DNA from: Selenomonas sp. TAMA-11512
GTDB taxonomy: Bacteria; Bacillota; Negativicutes; Selenomonadales; Selenomonadaceae
NCBI RefSeq assembly: GCF_037076525.1
Contig: NZ_AP029018.1
Span: 744,001 to 808,000 of the forward strand
Reading direction: 5' to 3'
Length of the DNA stretch: 64,000 nucleotides
The position numbers and the translations under genes were made by a program. The notes below the pieces were generated by a model. It did no database searches, was not told the origin of the DNA, and was given only the letters and a program-made list of their open reading frames with translations. This document shows, piece after piece, positions 24,603-32,525 of this stretch. Position 1 is the first letter of the stretch. Each line of letters starts with the position of its first letter.

Positions 24603-25106
24603 TTATGACTCTTTCCACAGGGTGATGCGGCCGGTCTCCCGCGTGGCGTTCATGTCGATGAGACGCTGGTTTCGGCTTCCGCGAAACGCGAGGGAGATGT
24701 CGCGCCAGCTCTCGATAAAGCGTCCGTCGACGAGCACGTCGACGTAGGAGAGGAGTCGGTCTGTGTCGGCGTCATGGCGTGCCTGCAGCTCTTCGAGTGT
24801 GTAGCCTGTGTAGCACCAAATATCGAGCGATGAGAGCTCTTTGATCTTCGCCGCGAGATCGGTGAGAGGACGGGGCTGCAGGAAGGGATCTCCGCCGGAG
24901 AAGGTGACGCCCGCGAGAAGCGGATTGTCCAGGACTTCGGCGAGGAGGTCGTCGGTATCGGCATCCTTGCCGCCCGCGGGATCATGTGTCTGGGGATTAT
25001 GACAGCCGGGGCACCCGTGTGGACAGCCCTGTGTGAAGATGGCGTATCGATAGCCGGGGCCGTCGACGATGGAGTCGTCAACGGTGCCGGAAATTCGTAT
25101 ATGCAT
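24603..25106 (-). CDS. nrdG: anaerobic ribonucleotide reductase activating protein
   Basis: A 167-aa radical-SAM enzyme that installs the glycyl radical on the class III ribonucleotide reductase. The 4Fe-4S motif is C-P-H-G-C-P-G-C-H (CxxxCxxC) near residues 28-35, followed by S-G-G-D-P-F-L-Q near 70. I chose ATG 25106 (M-H-I-R-I-S-G-T-V) because GGAG stands 9 bases upstream; an ATG five codons earlier has no comparable site. It is the last gene of nrdD - small glycyl-radical protein - nrdG on the minus strand. Confidence 0.95.
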   Translation of the reverse strand: MHIRISGTVDDSIVDGPGYRYAIFTQGCPHGCPGCHNPQTHDPAGGKDADTDDLLAEVLDNPLLAGVTFSGGDPFLQPRPLTDLAAKIKELSSLDIWCYTGYTLEELQARHDADTDRLLSYVDVLVDGRFIESWRDISLAFRGSRNQRLIDMNATRETGRITLWKES

Positions 25107-25204
25107 AGATGATGTCTCCATTAGATAAAAGGAACGGCCGCACGTTGTTATGCAGCCGTCCTTTTGTATATGTTGTCGGGGGAGAGAAGAACCGGCCCGA
25201 CAGA

Positions 25205-25489
25205 TCAGTTGAGGCCGTGCTTGACGCGGTCTTTTTCCTCGGCGGCTTTGGCGTTGTTCCAGCGGTCGGTCGTGCCGACGAGGTAGCCGGTGATGCGGCG
25301 GATGCGCTCGAACTTCTGCGGACGGAGCTGATAGTCGAGTGCGACTTTGCCGCCGTCGGCCGCGGAGATGGTGAGGGAGGAGAGTTTTTCATCCGTTGTG
25401 GAATGAATGTAGTCGATGTAATGGCTGATTTCCTCGGAGGAAATGTCGGGGATGCCGTTTACTTCTACTTCAATGCCTGCTACTTTCAT
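25205..25489 (-). CDS. small protein carrying the NrdD-type glycyl-radical motif
   Basis: A 94-aa protein between nrdD and nrdG. Its C-terminal 35 residues (F-E-R-I-R-R-I-T-G-Y-L-V-G-T-T-D-R-W-N then A-E-E-K-D-R-V-K-H) match the glycyl-radical C-terminus normally found at the end of class III ribonucleotide reductase itself; E. coli NrdD ends R-R-V-C-G-Y-L-G and later V-K-R-R-V-K-H. The expected radical glycine is in R-I-T-G-Y-L. The N-terminal 55 residues (M-K-V-A-G-I-E-V-E-V-N-G) are not recognised. AAGGA stands 8 bases before ATG 25489. The neighbouring 764-aa NrdD stops before this motif, so the reductase may be split and this protein may supply the radical, by analogy with the spare domain GrcA/YfiD of pyruvate formate-lyase. 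That function is inference. Confidence 0.75.
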   Translation of the reverse strand: MKVAGIEVEVNGIPDISSEEISHYIDYIHSTTDEKLSSLTISAADGGKVALDYQLRPQKFERIRRITGYLVGTTDRWNNAKAAEEKDRVKHGLN

Positions 25490-25549
25490 GTAATCATCCT
25501 TCTTTCTTTGCCGGTCTGCGCCGGTAAACAAAAACAGTAAATGTAATTC

Positions 25550-25599
25550 TTCTATGGAAAGCCCCGATGCGGAAGCCTTGCGGCGCCCGCTATAGAAGA
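25550..25599 (-). other. nested hairpin in the spacer between nrdD and the small glycyl-radical gene
   Basis: On the minus strand CTTCTAT and ATAGAAG close a structure (25599-25593 with 25556-25550). It contains GCGG/CCGC and an inner GCC-GCAA-GGC tetraloop hairpin. There is no T run, so it is more likely an RNA-stability or processing element than a terminator. Confidence 0.4.
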
Positions 25600-25625
25600 G
25601 GGGCGGGAATGGCGGATCGGTCAGC

Positions 25626-27920
25626 TTATCGATCGGTTGCCGAGCAGCCCGCATGACGCAGCCTCTCGATGACGATCCGTCTGTGATGCTCAGTCTCGGT
25701 GCGTCCGCAGCGCGGGCAGACATCGTTGATGATTCCATTGTACCCGCAAACGGGGTCACGATCAACGGGGTGGTTGACGGAGCCGTAGCCGATGCCGTTG
25801 TCATGCATGCAGCGGATGATCGCCTCAAACGCCTTGAGGTTGTGTGTGGGATCGCCGTCCATCTCCACGTAGCTGATGTGCCCGGCGTTGCAGAGGTTGT
25901 GGTAGGGACCCTCGAGCCGGATTTTCTTCGCGGCCTTGATGGGGTGATAGACGGGGACGTGGAAGCTGTTCGTGTAGTAATCACGATCTGTCACTCCCTT
26001 GATGACGCCGTAGCGCTTCCTGTCGATGTGGACAAAGCGGCCGGAGAGGCCCTCTGCCGGCGTCGCGATCAGGCTGAAGTTGAGCTTCGTGCGCTTTGAT
26101 TCTTCATCCATGCGGCGGCGCATGTGACCGACGATCTCGAGTCCGAGCTTCTGCGCCTCTTCCGTTTCTCCGTGATGCTTGCCGATGAGTGCCTTGAGTG
26201 CCTCGGCAAGTCCGATGAATCCCATCGTGAGGGTGCCGTGCTTCAAGACTTCGGCGATGGAGTCGTCGGGGCCGAGTCCCTCGGAGTCAATCCAGACGCC
26301 CTGTCCCATGAGGAAGGGGTAGTTGCGTCCCTTCTTGGAGCTCTGTATCTTGAAGCGATGGAGAAGCTGACGGATGACGAGCTCCGTGATGCTGTCAAGC
26401 TCCTCGTAGAATTTCTCGATATCGCCCTTTGCCTCAATGGCGAGGCGGGGGAGGTTGATGCTCGTAAAGGAGAGGTTGCCTCTGCCGCAGGTGACTTCGC
26501 GCTCCGGATCGTGCACGTTGCCCATGACGCGGGTGCGGCAGCCCATGTAGCTGACTTCGGTATTGTAGTCGCCTTCCTTGTAGTATTGGAGGTTGAAGGG
26601 GGCATCGAGGAAGGAGAAGTTCGGGAAGAGGCGCTTTGCCGAGGTCTTGATGGCAAGCTGGAACAGGTCGTAATTGGGATCGCCGGGATTGTAGGTGATG
26701 CCCTCTTTTACCTTGAAGATCTGGACGGGGAAAATGGGGGTCTCTCCATTGCCGAGGCCCGCATCGGTAGCCAGCAGCAGGTTTTTGATGACCATGCGAG
26801 CTTCGGGCGAGGTATCCGTGCCGTAGTTGACGGAGCTGAACGGAACCTGCGCGCCGGCGCGGGAGTTCATCGTGTTGAGGTTGTGAACGAATGCCTCCAT
26901 TGCCTGAAACGTCGCCTTGTCGGTCGCGTCAAGCGCAGCCTCGAATGCATGGTCATGAGCGCGGGCGGCGAGCTCGGGGGAGATTTCCTCATAGCCCGCG
27001 CTCTCCTGATGGACGGGCAGGAATTTGACGAGATCTTCTTTAAAGGCATCGCCTGTGGCCATCGTGAGGTTGCGCTTGATGCACTTGCGGATTTCCTTGG
27101 CGAGGAGCTGCGCGTCCTTGAGCGCCATGCCCGGGTTGATGGAGAAGAAGTTGGCCAGCTCGCTGAAGTACATCTTGCGGAATGTCTTTCGGACGCCCGG
27201 CGCCATGGAGTAGTCGAAGTTCGGCACGGATTGTCCGCCGTGCATTTCGTTCTGGTTCGCCTGGATGGCGATGCAGGCGAGAGCCGCGTAGGAGCGGATA
27301 TCGTTCGGCTCGCGGAGGTAGCCGTGTCCGGTCGAAAAGCCGTTCTTAAACAGGTGCAGCAGATCGATCTGGCAGCATGTCTCGGTGAGCATGTAGAAAT
27401 CTTTGTCATGGATGTGGATGTCGCCGTCGATGTGCGCAGCGGCAATATCCTTGGGGAGGATGTGATGGTCGATAAAGTACTTGGAGCCTTCGGAGCCGTA
27501 TTTGAGCATGGTTCCCATGGCGGTGTCGGCGTCGATGTTCGCGTTCTCCCGCTTCAGGTCGGCGTCTTTGGCGTTCTTGAAGGTGAGCTCATTGTAGATA
27601 TCCATGAGGTCGCCTTCCGCCTCGCGAATCTTCGCGTGCTCGGCGCGATAGAGGATGTACGCCTTGGCTGTCGAGGCGGCATTCTGCTCGATGAGGACTT
27701 TTTCGACGGCGTCCTGAATGTATTCGACGGTCGGCGTCTTCTGATCGGCACATCGGCGAATGACGGCGTTCGTGAGCTCTTTGAGCTTTGCCGTCGTAAA
27801 GGTGGGGTCGATGGTCTCGAGATTCGCTTTACGGATGGCGTCTGTGATTTTTTGCGCGTTAAATGCGACAATATCGCCGTTTCGCTTTTGAATGTGCGTT
27901 ATAGTGGGGATGGTTTTCAT
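25626..27920 (-). CDS. nrdD: anaerobic (class III) ribonucleoside-triphosphate reductase, lacking the C-terminal glycyl-radical motif
   Basis: A 764-aa catalytic subunit reducing ribonucleotides to deoxyribonucleotides without oxygen. An ATP-cone allosteric domain fills about residues 5-100 (I-T-H-I-Q-K-R-N-G-D-I-V-A-F). The barrel includes M-L-T-E-T-C-C-Q-I-D-L-L-H-L-F-K-N-G-F, G-G-Q-S-V-P-N-F-D-Y and P-I-F-P-V-Q-I-F-K. Near the end, V-C-G-Y-N-G and C-P-R-C-G-R mark the zinc site, but the first of the four usual cysteines is Asp (V-D-R-D-P-V-C-G-Y). The protein then ends I-E-R-L-R-H-A-G-C-S-A-T-D-R and has no R-x-x-G-Y-L radical site. A gene encoding exactly that motif follows 136 bases downstream. 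Candidate NrdR and DnaA sites lie upstream. Confidence 0.93.
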   Translation of the reverse strand: MKTIPTITHIQKRNGDIVAFNAQKITDAIRKANLETIDPTFTTAKLKELTNAVIRRCADQKTPTVEYIQDAVEKVLIEQNAASTAKAYILYRAEHAKIREAEGDLMDIYNELTFKNAKDADLKRENANIDADTAMGTMLKYGSEGSKYFIDHHILPKDIAAAHIDGDIHIHDKDFYMLTETCCQIDLLHLFKNGFSTGHGYLREPNDIRSYAALACIAIQANQNEMHGGQSVPNFDYSMAPGVRKTFRKMYFSELANFFSINPGMALKDAQLLAKEIRKCIKRNLTMATGDAFKEDLVKFLPVHQESAGYEEISPELAARAHDHAFEAALDATDKATFQAMEAFVHNLNTMNSRAGAQVPFSSVNYGTDTSPEARMVIKNLLLATDAGLGNGETPIFPVQIFKVKEGITYNPGDPNYDLFQLAIKTSAKRLFPNFSFLDAPFNLQYYKEGDYNTEVSYMGCRTRVMGNVHDPEREVTCGRGNLSFTSINLPRLAIEAKGDIEKFYEELDSITELVIRQLLHRFKIQSSKKGRNYPFLMGQGVWIDSEGLGPDDSIAEVLKHGTLTMGFIGLAEALKALIGKHHGETEEAQKLGLEIVGHMRRRMDEESKRTKLNFSLIATPAEGLSGRFVHIDRKRYGVIKGVTDRDYYTNSFHVPVYHPIKAAKKIRLEGPYHNLCNAGHISYVEMDGDPTHNLKAFEAIIRCMHDNGIGYGSVNHPVDRDPVCGYNGIINDVCPRCGRTETEHHRRIVIERLRHAGCSATDR

Positions 27921-27996
27921 ACGATCATCCTTTTCCTTTAAATTTCAGGCAGCCGGTTCGGCAATATCATGCAGCTGCGTCAGTAAGACTGAGTAT

Positions 27997-28042
27997 ACAA
28001 GATATAGTCTGTGATGTCAATATGAATAACTATATCTTGTTG
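27997..28042 (-). promoter_or_regulatory. candidate pair of NrdR boxes upstream of nrdD
   Basis: ACAAGATATAGTCTGT (27997-28012) and TAACTATATCTTGTTG (28027-28042) each resemble the 16-bp NrdR consensus (ACACwATATATwGTGT), and their cores CAAGATATAGT/ACTATATCTTG are inverted copies. Centres are 30 bp apart, about three helical turns, as NrdR pairs usually are. They sit 77-122 bases upstream of the nrdD start. Confidence 0.55.
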
Positions 28043-28053
28043 CTTGTGCAAAA

Positions 28054-28127
28054 TTATCCACAGAAATAAGCAAGCCTTATCCACAGCTGAAGACCAGTGC
28101 GGATAAGGCTTTTAGAAGTTATGCACA
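28054..28127. promoter_or_regulatory. cluster of DnaA boxes upstream of nrdD
   Basis: Two perfect TTATCCACA boxes (28054-28062, 28077-28085) and TTATGCACA (28119-28127) fit TTATNCACA on the plus strand. A near-match TTATCCGCA lies on the minus strand at 28098-28106. All are within 74 bp of the nrdD control region. Confidence 0.6.
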
Positions 28128-28164
28128 AATGTGCACAGATTTTTAAAAAAGTTATGAACCGTCT

Positions 28165-28188
28165 CCGACCACAATATATTGTGGTCGG
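28165..28188. promoter_or_regulatory. 24-bp perfect palindrome downstream of mscS
   Basis: Half-site CCGACCACAATA with a central AT step, no spacer. It is flanked by A/T-rich direct repeats (GAAAAAAATTCT at about 28191 and 28213) but not followed by a T run on the minus strand. It could be an operator for the nrdD unit or a weak terminator of mscS. Confidence 0.45.
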
Positions 28189-28221
28189 GTGAAAAAAATT
28201 CTCTAAGACTTGAAAAAAATT

Positions 28222-29265
28222 CTAAGGTTTCAGGATTGTGCGAATCGGGTAGGGAATATCGATGCCTTCCTCGCGGAACCGCGCCGAGAGATTCTTGATG
28301 AAGGTGTGGCGGACGAGGGATTGGTTGGGTACATTGGGGGTGTACAGGGAAGCGGTGAAGTCGATGCTGGACTCACCGAAGGCGGTAAAGCGGACAGCCG
28401 GCTCGACGACAATTGCCTTGTCGATGCTGAGCATGGCATCGCGCGCGACTTCAAGCGCAACTCGTTCTACCTGCGCGAGATCGCTGTTGTAGCTGACGCC
28501 GACAGAAACGGGAATCATGACGCCATGCTGCAGGAGGTCATAGTTGGTCAGGGTGTCGGCGGAAATCTTTTGGTTCGGGACGACGATGGCGTTGCCCGTG
28601 AGGGTACGGAGCGTCGTATAGCGCCAGGCGATGTCGGTGATGTTTCCCTCTTCGCCCGAGGAGAGCTTGATAAAGTCACCGATGCGAAGCTTCTTGGACA
28701 GGATGAGGTGGAGGCCGGCGAAGATATTCGCAAGGGTCTCCTGCAGACCGAGGGCGACTGCCATGCCGCCGACGCCGAGAGCGGTGAGAATGGGAGCAAT
28801 GGAGATGCCGTAGTATTGCAGGATGACGAGAATGCCCATCGCGTGGATGATGATATTGATGAGATTGGACAGGAGAGATGTCCGAGGCAGGGAGGGATCC
28901 CGTTCCATGTGGATTTCGATGAAGCCTATGAGGGTGCGCGCGATGACGCGTGTGACGGTCGTGATGATGACGGCGAAGAGAAGGTAGGAGAGCAGCTTGA
29001 CAATGGTCGGGGAGAGCTCGGTCATGTCGATTGCCCAGTAGATGCCGACGCCGAGGCACCAGGAGATGGGGACTCCTCGCAGGGCGCGAATGAACACGTA
29101 CTGTACACTGCCTTCATCGATATCGAGATGCTTATCAATGCGGCGGTTGATGAGCTTGTTGAGGGCAATGCCGACAATGAGCGCAGAGATGATAACAAGG
29201 GCGGGAACGGTCAGTCGCTCGATGAGGGCTTCCCAGTGCAGGGTAAAGTGAATGAAATCAGTCAT
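28222..29265 (-). CDS. mscS: small-conductance mechanosensitive channel MscS family protein
   Basis: A 347-aa inner-membrane channel that opens under hypo-osmotic membrane tension. Four to five hydrophobic segments lie in the first 180 residues, more than the three of E. coli MscS. The pore-lining helix is the Gly/Ala-rich T-A-L-G-V-G-G-M-A-V-A-L-G-L-Q-E-T-L-A-N, followed by F-A-G-L-H-L-I-L and the beta domain beginning I-G-D-F-I-K-L. The C-terminal cytoplasmic cage follows. I chose ATG 29265 because AAAGGAG precedes it; an upstream in-frame ATG lies in a repeat fragment. It may share a transcript with nrdD only if the palindrome at 28165 does not terminate. Confidence 0.92.
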   Translation of the reverse strand: MTDFIHFTLHWEALIERLTVPALVIISALIVGIALNKLINRRIDKHLDIDEGSVQYVFIRALRGVPISWCLGVGIYWAIDMTELSPTIVKLLSYLLFAVIITTVTRVIARTLIGFIEIHMERDPSLPRTSLLSNLINIIIHAMGILVILQYYGISIAPILTALGVGGMAVALGLQETLANIFAGLHLILSKKLRIGDFIKLSSGEEGNITDIAWRYTTLRTLTGNAIVVPNQKISADTLTNYDLLQHGVMIPVSVGVSYNSDLAQVERVALEVARDAMLSIDKAIVVEPAVRFTAFGESSIDFTASLYTPNVPNQSLVRHTFIKNLSARFREEGIDIPYPIRTILKP

Positions 29266-29285
29266 AGTGTGCTCCTTTACATATT

Positions 29286-29327
29286 GTGCCAAAGATGGCT
29301 GCGCTGAAGGCATCAGTGCTTCTTTTT
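29286..29327 (+). repeat. solo end of the dispersed inverted-repeat element
   Basis: TGCCAAAGATGGCTGCGCTG ... CATCAGTGCTTCTTTTT matches the reverse-complemented end of the long copies. It is located just upstream of mscS. Confidence 0.5.
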
Positions 29328-29453
29328 AACATACGTTGAGTTTAACATAAACACAAACGGCAGGCAACCATGGAGCGAGGGGATCTGTATTTTATCGGCT
29401 GTGCACTTGACGGACACGCTTTATATAAAAGGAATGTACACTTCATACGGACA

Positions 29454-29482
29454 TTGCGCTCAATGAGACAACATGATATATT
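29454..29482 (+). promoter_or_regulatory. possible promoter of the lipase gene
   Basis: TTGCGC at 29454-29459, 17-bp spacer, TATATT at 29477-29482. The rest of the 330-bp gap (29266-29596) is A/T-rich with a repeat fragment at its left end and no further gene. Confidence 0.4.
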
Positions 29483-29596
29483 ATATGCTAATGATATCAT
29501 AATAATGAAGTAATGATAGGATAAGAATGCTGTAGTATATAAGGAAGTATGTTTATCATTTTGTTAAACATTGATCTTGGAAGGGGAGTGACGGCA

Positions 29597-30880
29597 ATGC
29601 GGGAGCACGGACGAATAAGAGCGGCGCTTCTATGTGTCTGCGTTGTTGTCGTTCTGTGTCTGACGCCTGTGCGCGCCATGGCAAAGCCGCTCACAGGGGA
29701 ATCGCTCTATTTTCTCACGGCGGCGATGTCGGCGGCATCCTACAGCGGAGAGTGGCAGGAGATTCTGCGGGAAAAGCTGAAGAGAGCCGGTTGGGACATA
29801 GCGTCTTTCGCGACCCGTACGGAGAAAACCTACGGACGAACGTTCCTCTATTCGAAGGAGACGACGAATGGAGAGAGGATCTATCTGCTCGCCTTTCCCG
29901 GAACGGAATGCCGCGAGGATGTGCGTGTGGACTTGCGATTTGCCCGTGTTCCCTTTGGAGGCGACACGCCCGCCGAGTCTGCGGTGCAGGCAGGCAGCGG
30001 AGATGACGGAGACAATGTGCCGCGCGTGCATAAGGGATTCAACGACTATGTACAGGCGGCGCTGTTCACGAATCCTCTGACGGAAGGGGAGCATGCGGGG
30101 ATTACACTCGGTGAGGCGATTGCCGAACAGTTGAAAAAAGATCCCGAGGGGCATCTGTACGTAACCGGACACAGTCTGGGCGGCGCAGCGGCGGTGCTGG
30201 CAGCGGCCAGACTGGCCGATATGGGTGTGCATCCCGATCAGCTCACGGTGGTGACGTTCGGAACTCCCGCTGTAGGCGACAAGGCATTTGCTGAGGCGTA
30301 CGTGGATCGGTTCCGATTGGAGAGGATCGAGATGCGGGGAGATATCATGAAAGCGCTGCTGCAGTCGCCGCTCGGCTACCATCGCTTCGGACATAAGGTC
30401 GAGTGGAAAGAAAGCAAGGGAAATGAGCGGTTTCGACATGATATGGTCCTGTATCTGGACGCAGCAATCAGGCGGTATTATGACAGCGAGCACGAGCAGG
30501 ATATACCGGCGCTGCTCATGAGAGAGGAAAAACGGAGAGAAAGGATATATTTGGCTCCGATAAAACCGGAGCTGGATGAGAACATCTCCGAGGATGAAAT
30601 CTATATGCAAAAGCTCCTGCGAGATTACATAGAGACCGAATACGATGTGATTGACCTGCCGGAGACGGATTCGGCCGCGAAGCTGACGCTGCCGACGCTT
30701 TATATAGGCGTCACGGCGGAGCGGATAAGAAACGAGCGCCACAGCTTCCGTCTGACTGTGGAGCGCATGTTTCTTGCCGGAGACGGCTCTATGATATCGG
30801 TATCGAGCAGATCGGACGCGTCTGCCGACCTGACGCCTATGGAAACGGTGCTCTATCTGCTCGGTCAGGCGGAGCGCTGA
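29597..30880 (+). CDS. secreted class 3 lipase-like serine hydrolase
   Basis: A 427-aa alpha/beta hydrolase of the fungal-type lipase (Lipase_3) family. A signal peptide (R-x-R, then L-L-C-V-C-V-V-V-V-L-C-L, cleavage probably after A-M-A near residue 29) directs it to the periplasm or surface. The nucleophile elbow is T-G-H-S-L-G-G with Ser193. The acid is probably in G-T-P-A-V-G-D near 225 and the histidine in F-R-H-D-M near 280. The C-terminal 130 residues are not recognised. I chose ATG 29597, preceded by GGAAGGGGAG and giving a proper signal peptide; an earlier ATG at 29549 adds unrelated residues. The substrate (lipid or other ester) is unknown. Confidence 0.85.
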   Translation: MREHGRIRAALLCVCVVVVLCLTPVRAMAKPLTGESLYFLTAAMSAASYSGEWQEILREKLKRAGWDIASFATRTEKTYGRTFLYSKETTNGERIYLLAFPGTECREDVRVDLRFARVPFGGDTPAESAVQAGSGDDGDNVPRVHKGFNDYVQAALFTNPLTEGEHAGITLGEAIAEQLKKDPEGHLYVTGHSLGGAAAVLAAARLADMGVHPDQLTVVTFGTPAVGDKAFAEAYVDRFRLERIEMRGDIMKALLQSPLGYHRFGHKVEWKESKGNERFRHDMVLYLDAAIRRYYDSEHEQDIPALLMREEKRRERIYLAPIKPELDENISEDEIYMQKLLRDYIETEYDVIDLPETDSAAKLTLPTLYIGVTAERIRNERHSFRLTVERMFLAGDGSMISVSSRSDASADLTPMETVLYLLGQAER

Positions 30881-31092
30881 GGGGGCGGGAAGAATCGCAA
30901 GCGCTTGACGTCTCGTGTCGCATCAAAAAACGGCTTGACATCAAAGACGAAGAACGGTACGGATGCTTTTGTCCTTGACACATTGTAAAGCGATGCGCAA
31001 ATGGAACGGTGCATGATTTCTTCTATAAACTGAGACTTTCTATTCATAATATAAAAATGGGCGTTCATGCGAATGATATGTGAAAAAATATA

Positions 31093-31179
31093 TTGTGTTT
31101 TTTTTCACAATCTGCTATAGTAGCGTCATAAGTGAAAAAGTTCACGTTTCTTCATGATAGAAAAAGTGATTTTTTTCAC
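31093..31179 (+). promoter_or_regulatory. promoter of ndh with three Rex-like operators
   Basis: Site 1 TTGTGTTTTTTTTCACAA (31093-31110), site 2 GTGAAAAAGTTCAC (31132-31145) and site 3 GTGATTTTTTTCAC (31166-31179) fit TTGTGAAxxxxTTCACAA, the redox repressor Rex consensus; site 2 matches its inner 14 bases fully. Site 1 overlaps the -35 of a promoter TTGTGT - 17 bp - TATAGT (31116-31121). CRP/FNR-type proteins bind a similar pattern, so the regulator is not certain. The rest of the gap 30881-31241 shows nothing else. Confidence 0.65.
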
Positions 31180-31241
31180 TAAAACCTAAGAGTTTTCCAG
31201 GTATTGCAAATGAAGTTTTCAAGGTGTAGGGGGAGCTTATC

Positions 31242-32525
31242 ATGGCAGAAAAGACGAAGGTTGTTATTGTTGGTGCGGGGTTTGGCGGTGTCAAGCTGGC
31301 AAAGGATCTCGCGAAGAATGACAATGTGCATATAACGATCGTGGATCGCTGCAATCACCATCTCTTCCAGCCGCTTTTATATCAGGTATCTTCGGCGCTT
31401 CTCGACGCGGAGGAAATCGCCTATCCGATTCGCGCCATCTTCCGCAATAACAAGAATGTGGATTTCTACATGGCAGCGGCAAGGGGAATCGATAAGGAAC
31501 GCAAGGTGCTGCTTACATCGTATGCGGATATTCCATACGACTATATCGTATTTGCCGTCGGCTGCACGACGAACTTTTTCGGCAATGAAAATGTGGAGAA
31601 GCATTCATATCCGATGAAGACGCTGCAGGAAGCGATCCATCTCCGCAACCATATCATCCATCAGTTCGAGCGCGCTGTCCGTGAGACGGATCCGGAGATC
31701 CGCAAGAAGCTGCTCTCCTTTGTCATTGTCGGCGGCGGTCCTACGGGCGTCGAGGAAGCCGGTGCGCTGACGGAGCTCTTTGATGTCATGAAGAAGGAGT
31801 ACAGGACGATTGACTTCGACAAGGAGGTCAGCGTATATCTGCTCGAGGCGACCGACAAGGTGCTGCCCATGCTCTCGCAGAAGCTCATCGATGAGACGGT
31901 GCGCGTCCTCCGCAAGAAGGGCGTTGATGTCCGCTTCGGCGCGATGGTTACGGATGCGAGCGAGGACGGCGTCACACTGAAGGACGGAACGGTCATCGAA
32001 ACGCGCACGCTCATCTGGGCGTCGGGTGTCAAGGCGCAGCCGTTCCTCGCGGATCTCGGGTTTGAGGTTGATCGCGGCGGCCGTATTGTCGTCAATGAGA
32101 AGCTGCAGGTCAAGGGCGAGCGCGATATCTTCGCCATCGGCGACTGCGCCAGCTTTATGCACGGCGATATGGAGCGTCCTCTCCCGACGGTTGCTCCGGT
32201 CGCTACGCAGGGGGCTCTTGTCGCGTCGGAGAATATCCAAAAGCTCATGAAGGGGCAGGATGACAGCCTCAAGACGCTTCGGTACAAGGATCTCGGTACG
32301 ATGGCTACGATCGGCCGCGGCGATGCCGTGCTCAACAACCCGTTCGACATGAGCGGCATATTCGCATGGATTGCCTGGATGGCTGTCCATCTCATCCGTC
32401 TCGCCGGCCCGTACACAAATGTCACGGTCGTCTTGAAGTGGATTTGGAACTTCTTCAACGGCACGCGTGTCGGCCGCATCATCACGAATCAGAGGGGTCT
32501 GAGCAAAGATCTGTATCAGGGTTGA
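31242..32525 (+). CDS. ndh: type II NADH dehydrogenase (NDH-2)
   Basis: A 427-aa single-subunit, non-proton-pumping NADH:quinone oxidoreductase, FAD-dependent and membrane-attached. The FAD-binding Rossmann motif G-A-G-F-G-G is at residues 11-16. The NAD-binding motif V-G-G-G-P-T-G-V-E is near 163-171, and the second FAD contact is F-A-I-G-D-C-A near 300. The C-terminus (I-F-A-W-I-A-W-M-A-V-H-L-I-R and V-L-K-W-I-W-N-F-F) is amphipathic and hydrophobic, as in NDH-2 membrane anchors. Rex-like operators upstream fit control by the NADH/NAD ratio. It probably delivers electrons to the menaquinone pool. Confidence 0.92.
   Translation: MAEKTKVVIVGAGFGGVKLAKDLAKNDNVHITIVDRCNHHLFQPLLYQVSSALLDAEEIAYPIRAIFRNNKNVDFYMAAARGIDKERKVLLTSYADIPYDYIVFAVGCTTNFFGNENVEKHSYPMKTLQEAIHLRNHIIHQFERAVRETDPEIRKKLLSFVIVGGGPTGVEEAGALTELFDVMKKEYRTIDFDKEVSVYLLEATDKVLPMLSQKLIDETVRVLRKKGVDVRFGAMVTDASEDGVTLKDGTVIETRTLIWASGVKAQPFLADLGFEVDRGGRIVVNEKLQVKGERDIFAIGDCASFMHGDMERPLPTVAPVATQGALVASENIQKLMKGQDDSLKTLRYKDLGTMATIGRGDAVLNNPFDMSGIFAWIAWMAVHLIRLAGPYTNVTVVLKWIWNFFNGTRVGRIITNQRGLSKDLYQG

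Noticed and set aside
26124-27941. 605-aa open frame on the plus strand across nrdD
   Set aside because: Antisense to a well-conserved enzyme and with no recognisable domain; explained by codon bias.
28054-28127. DnaA-box cluster as a chromosome replication origin
   Set aside because: Only three to four boxes, no dnaA, dnaN, rpmH or gyrB nearby and no long A/T-rich unwinding region with repeats; regulation of nrdD is the better reading.
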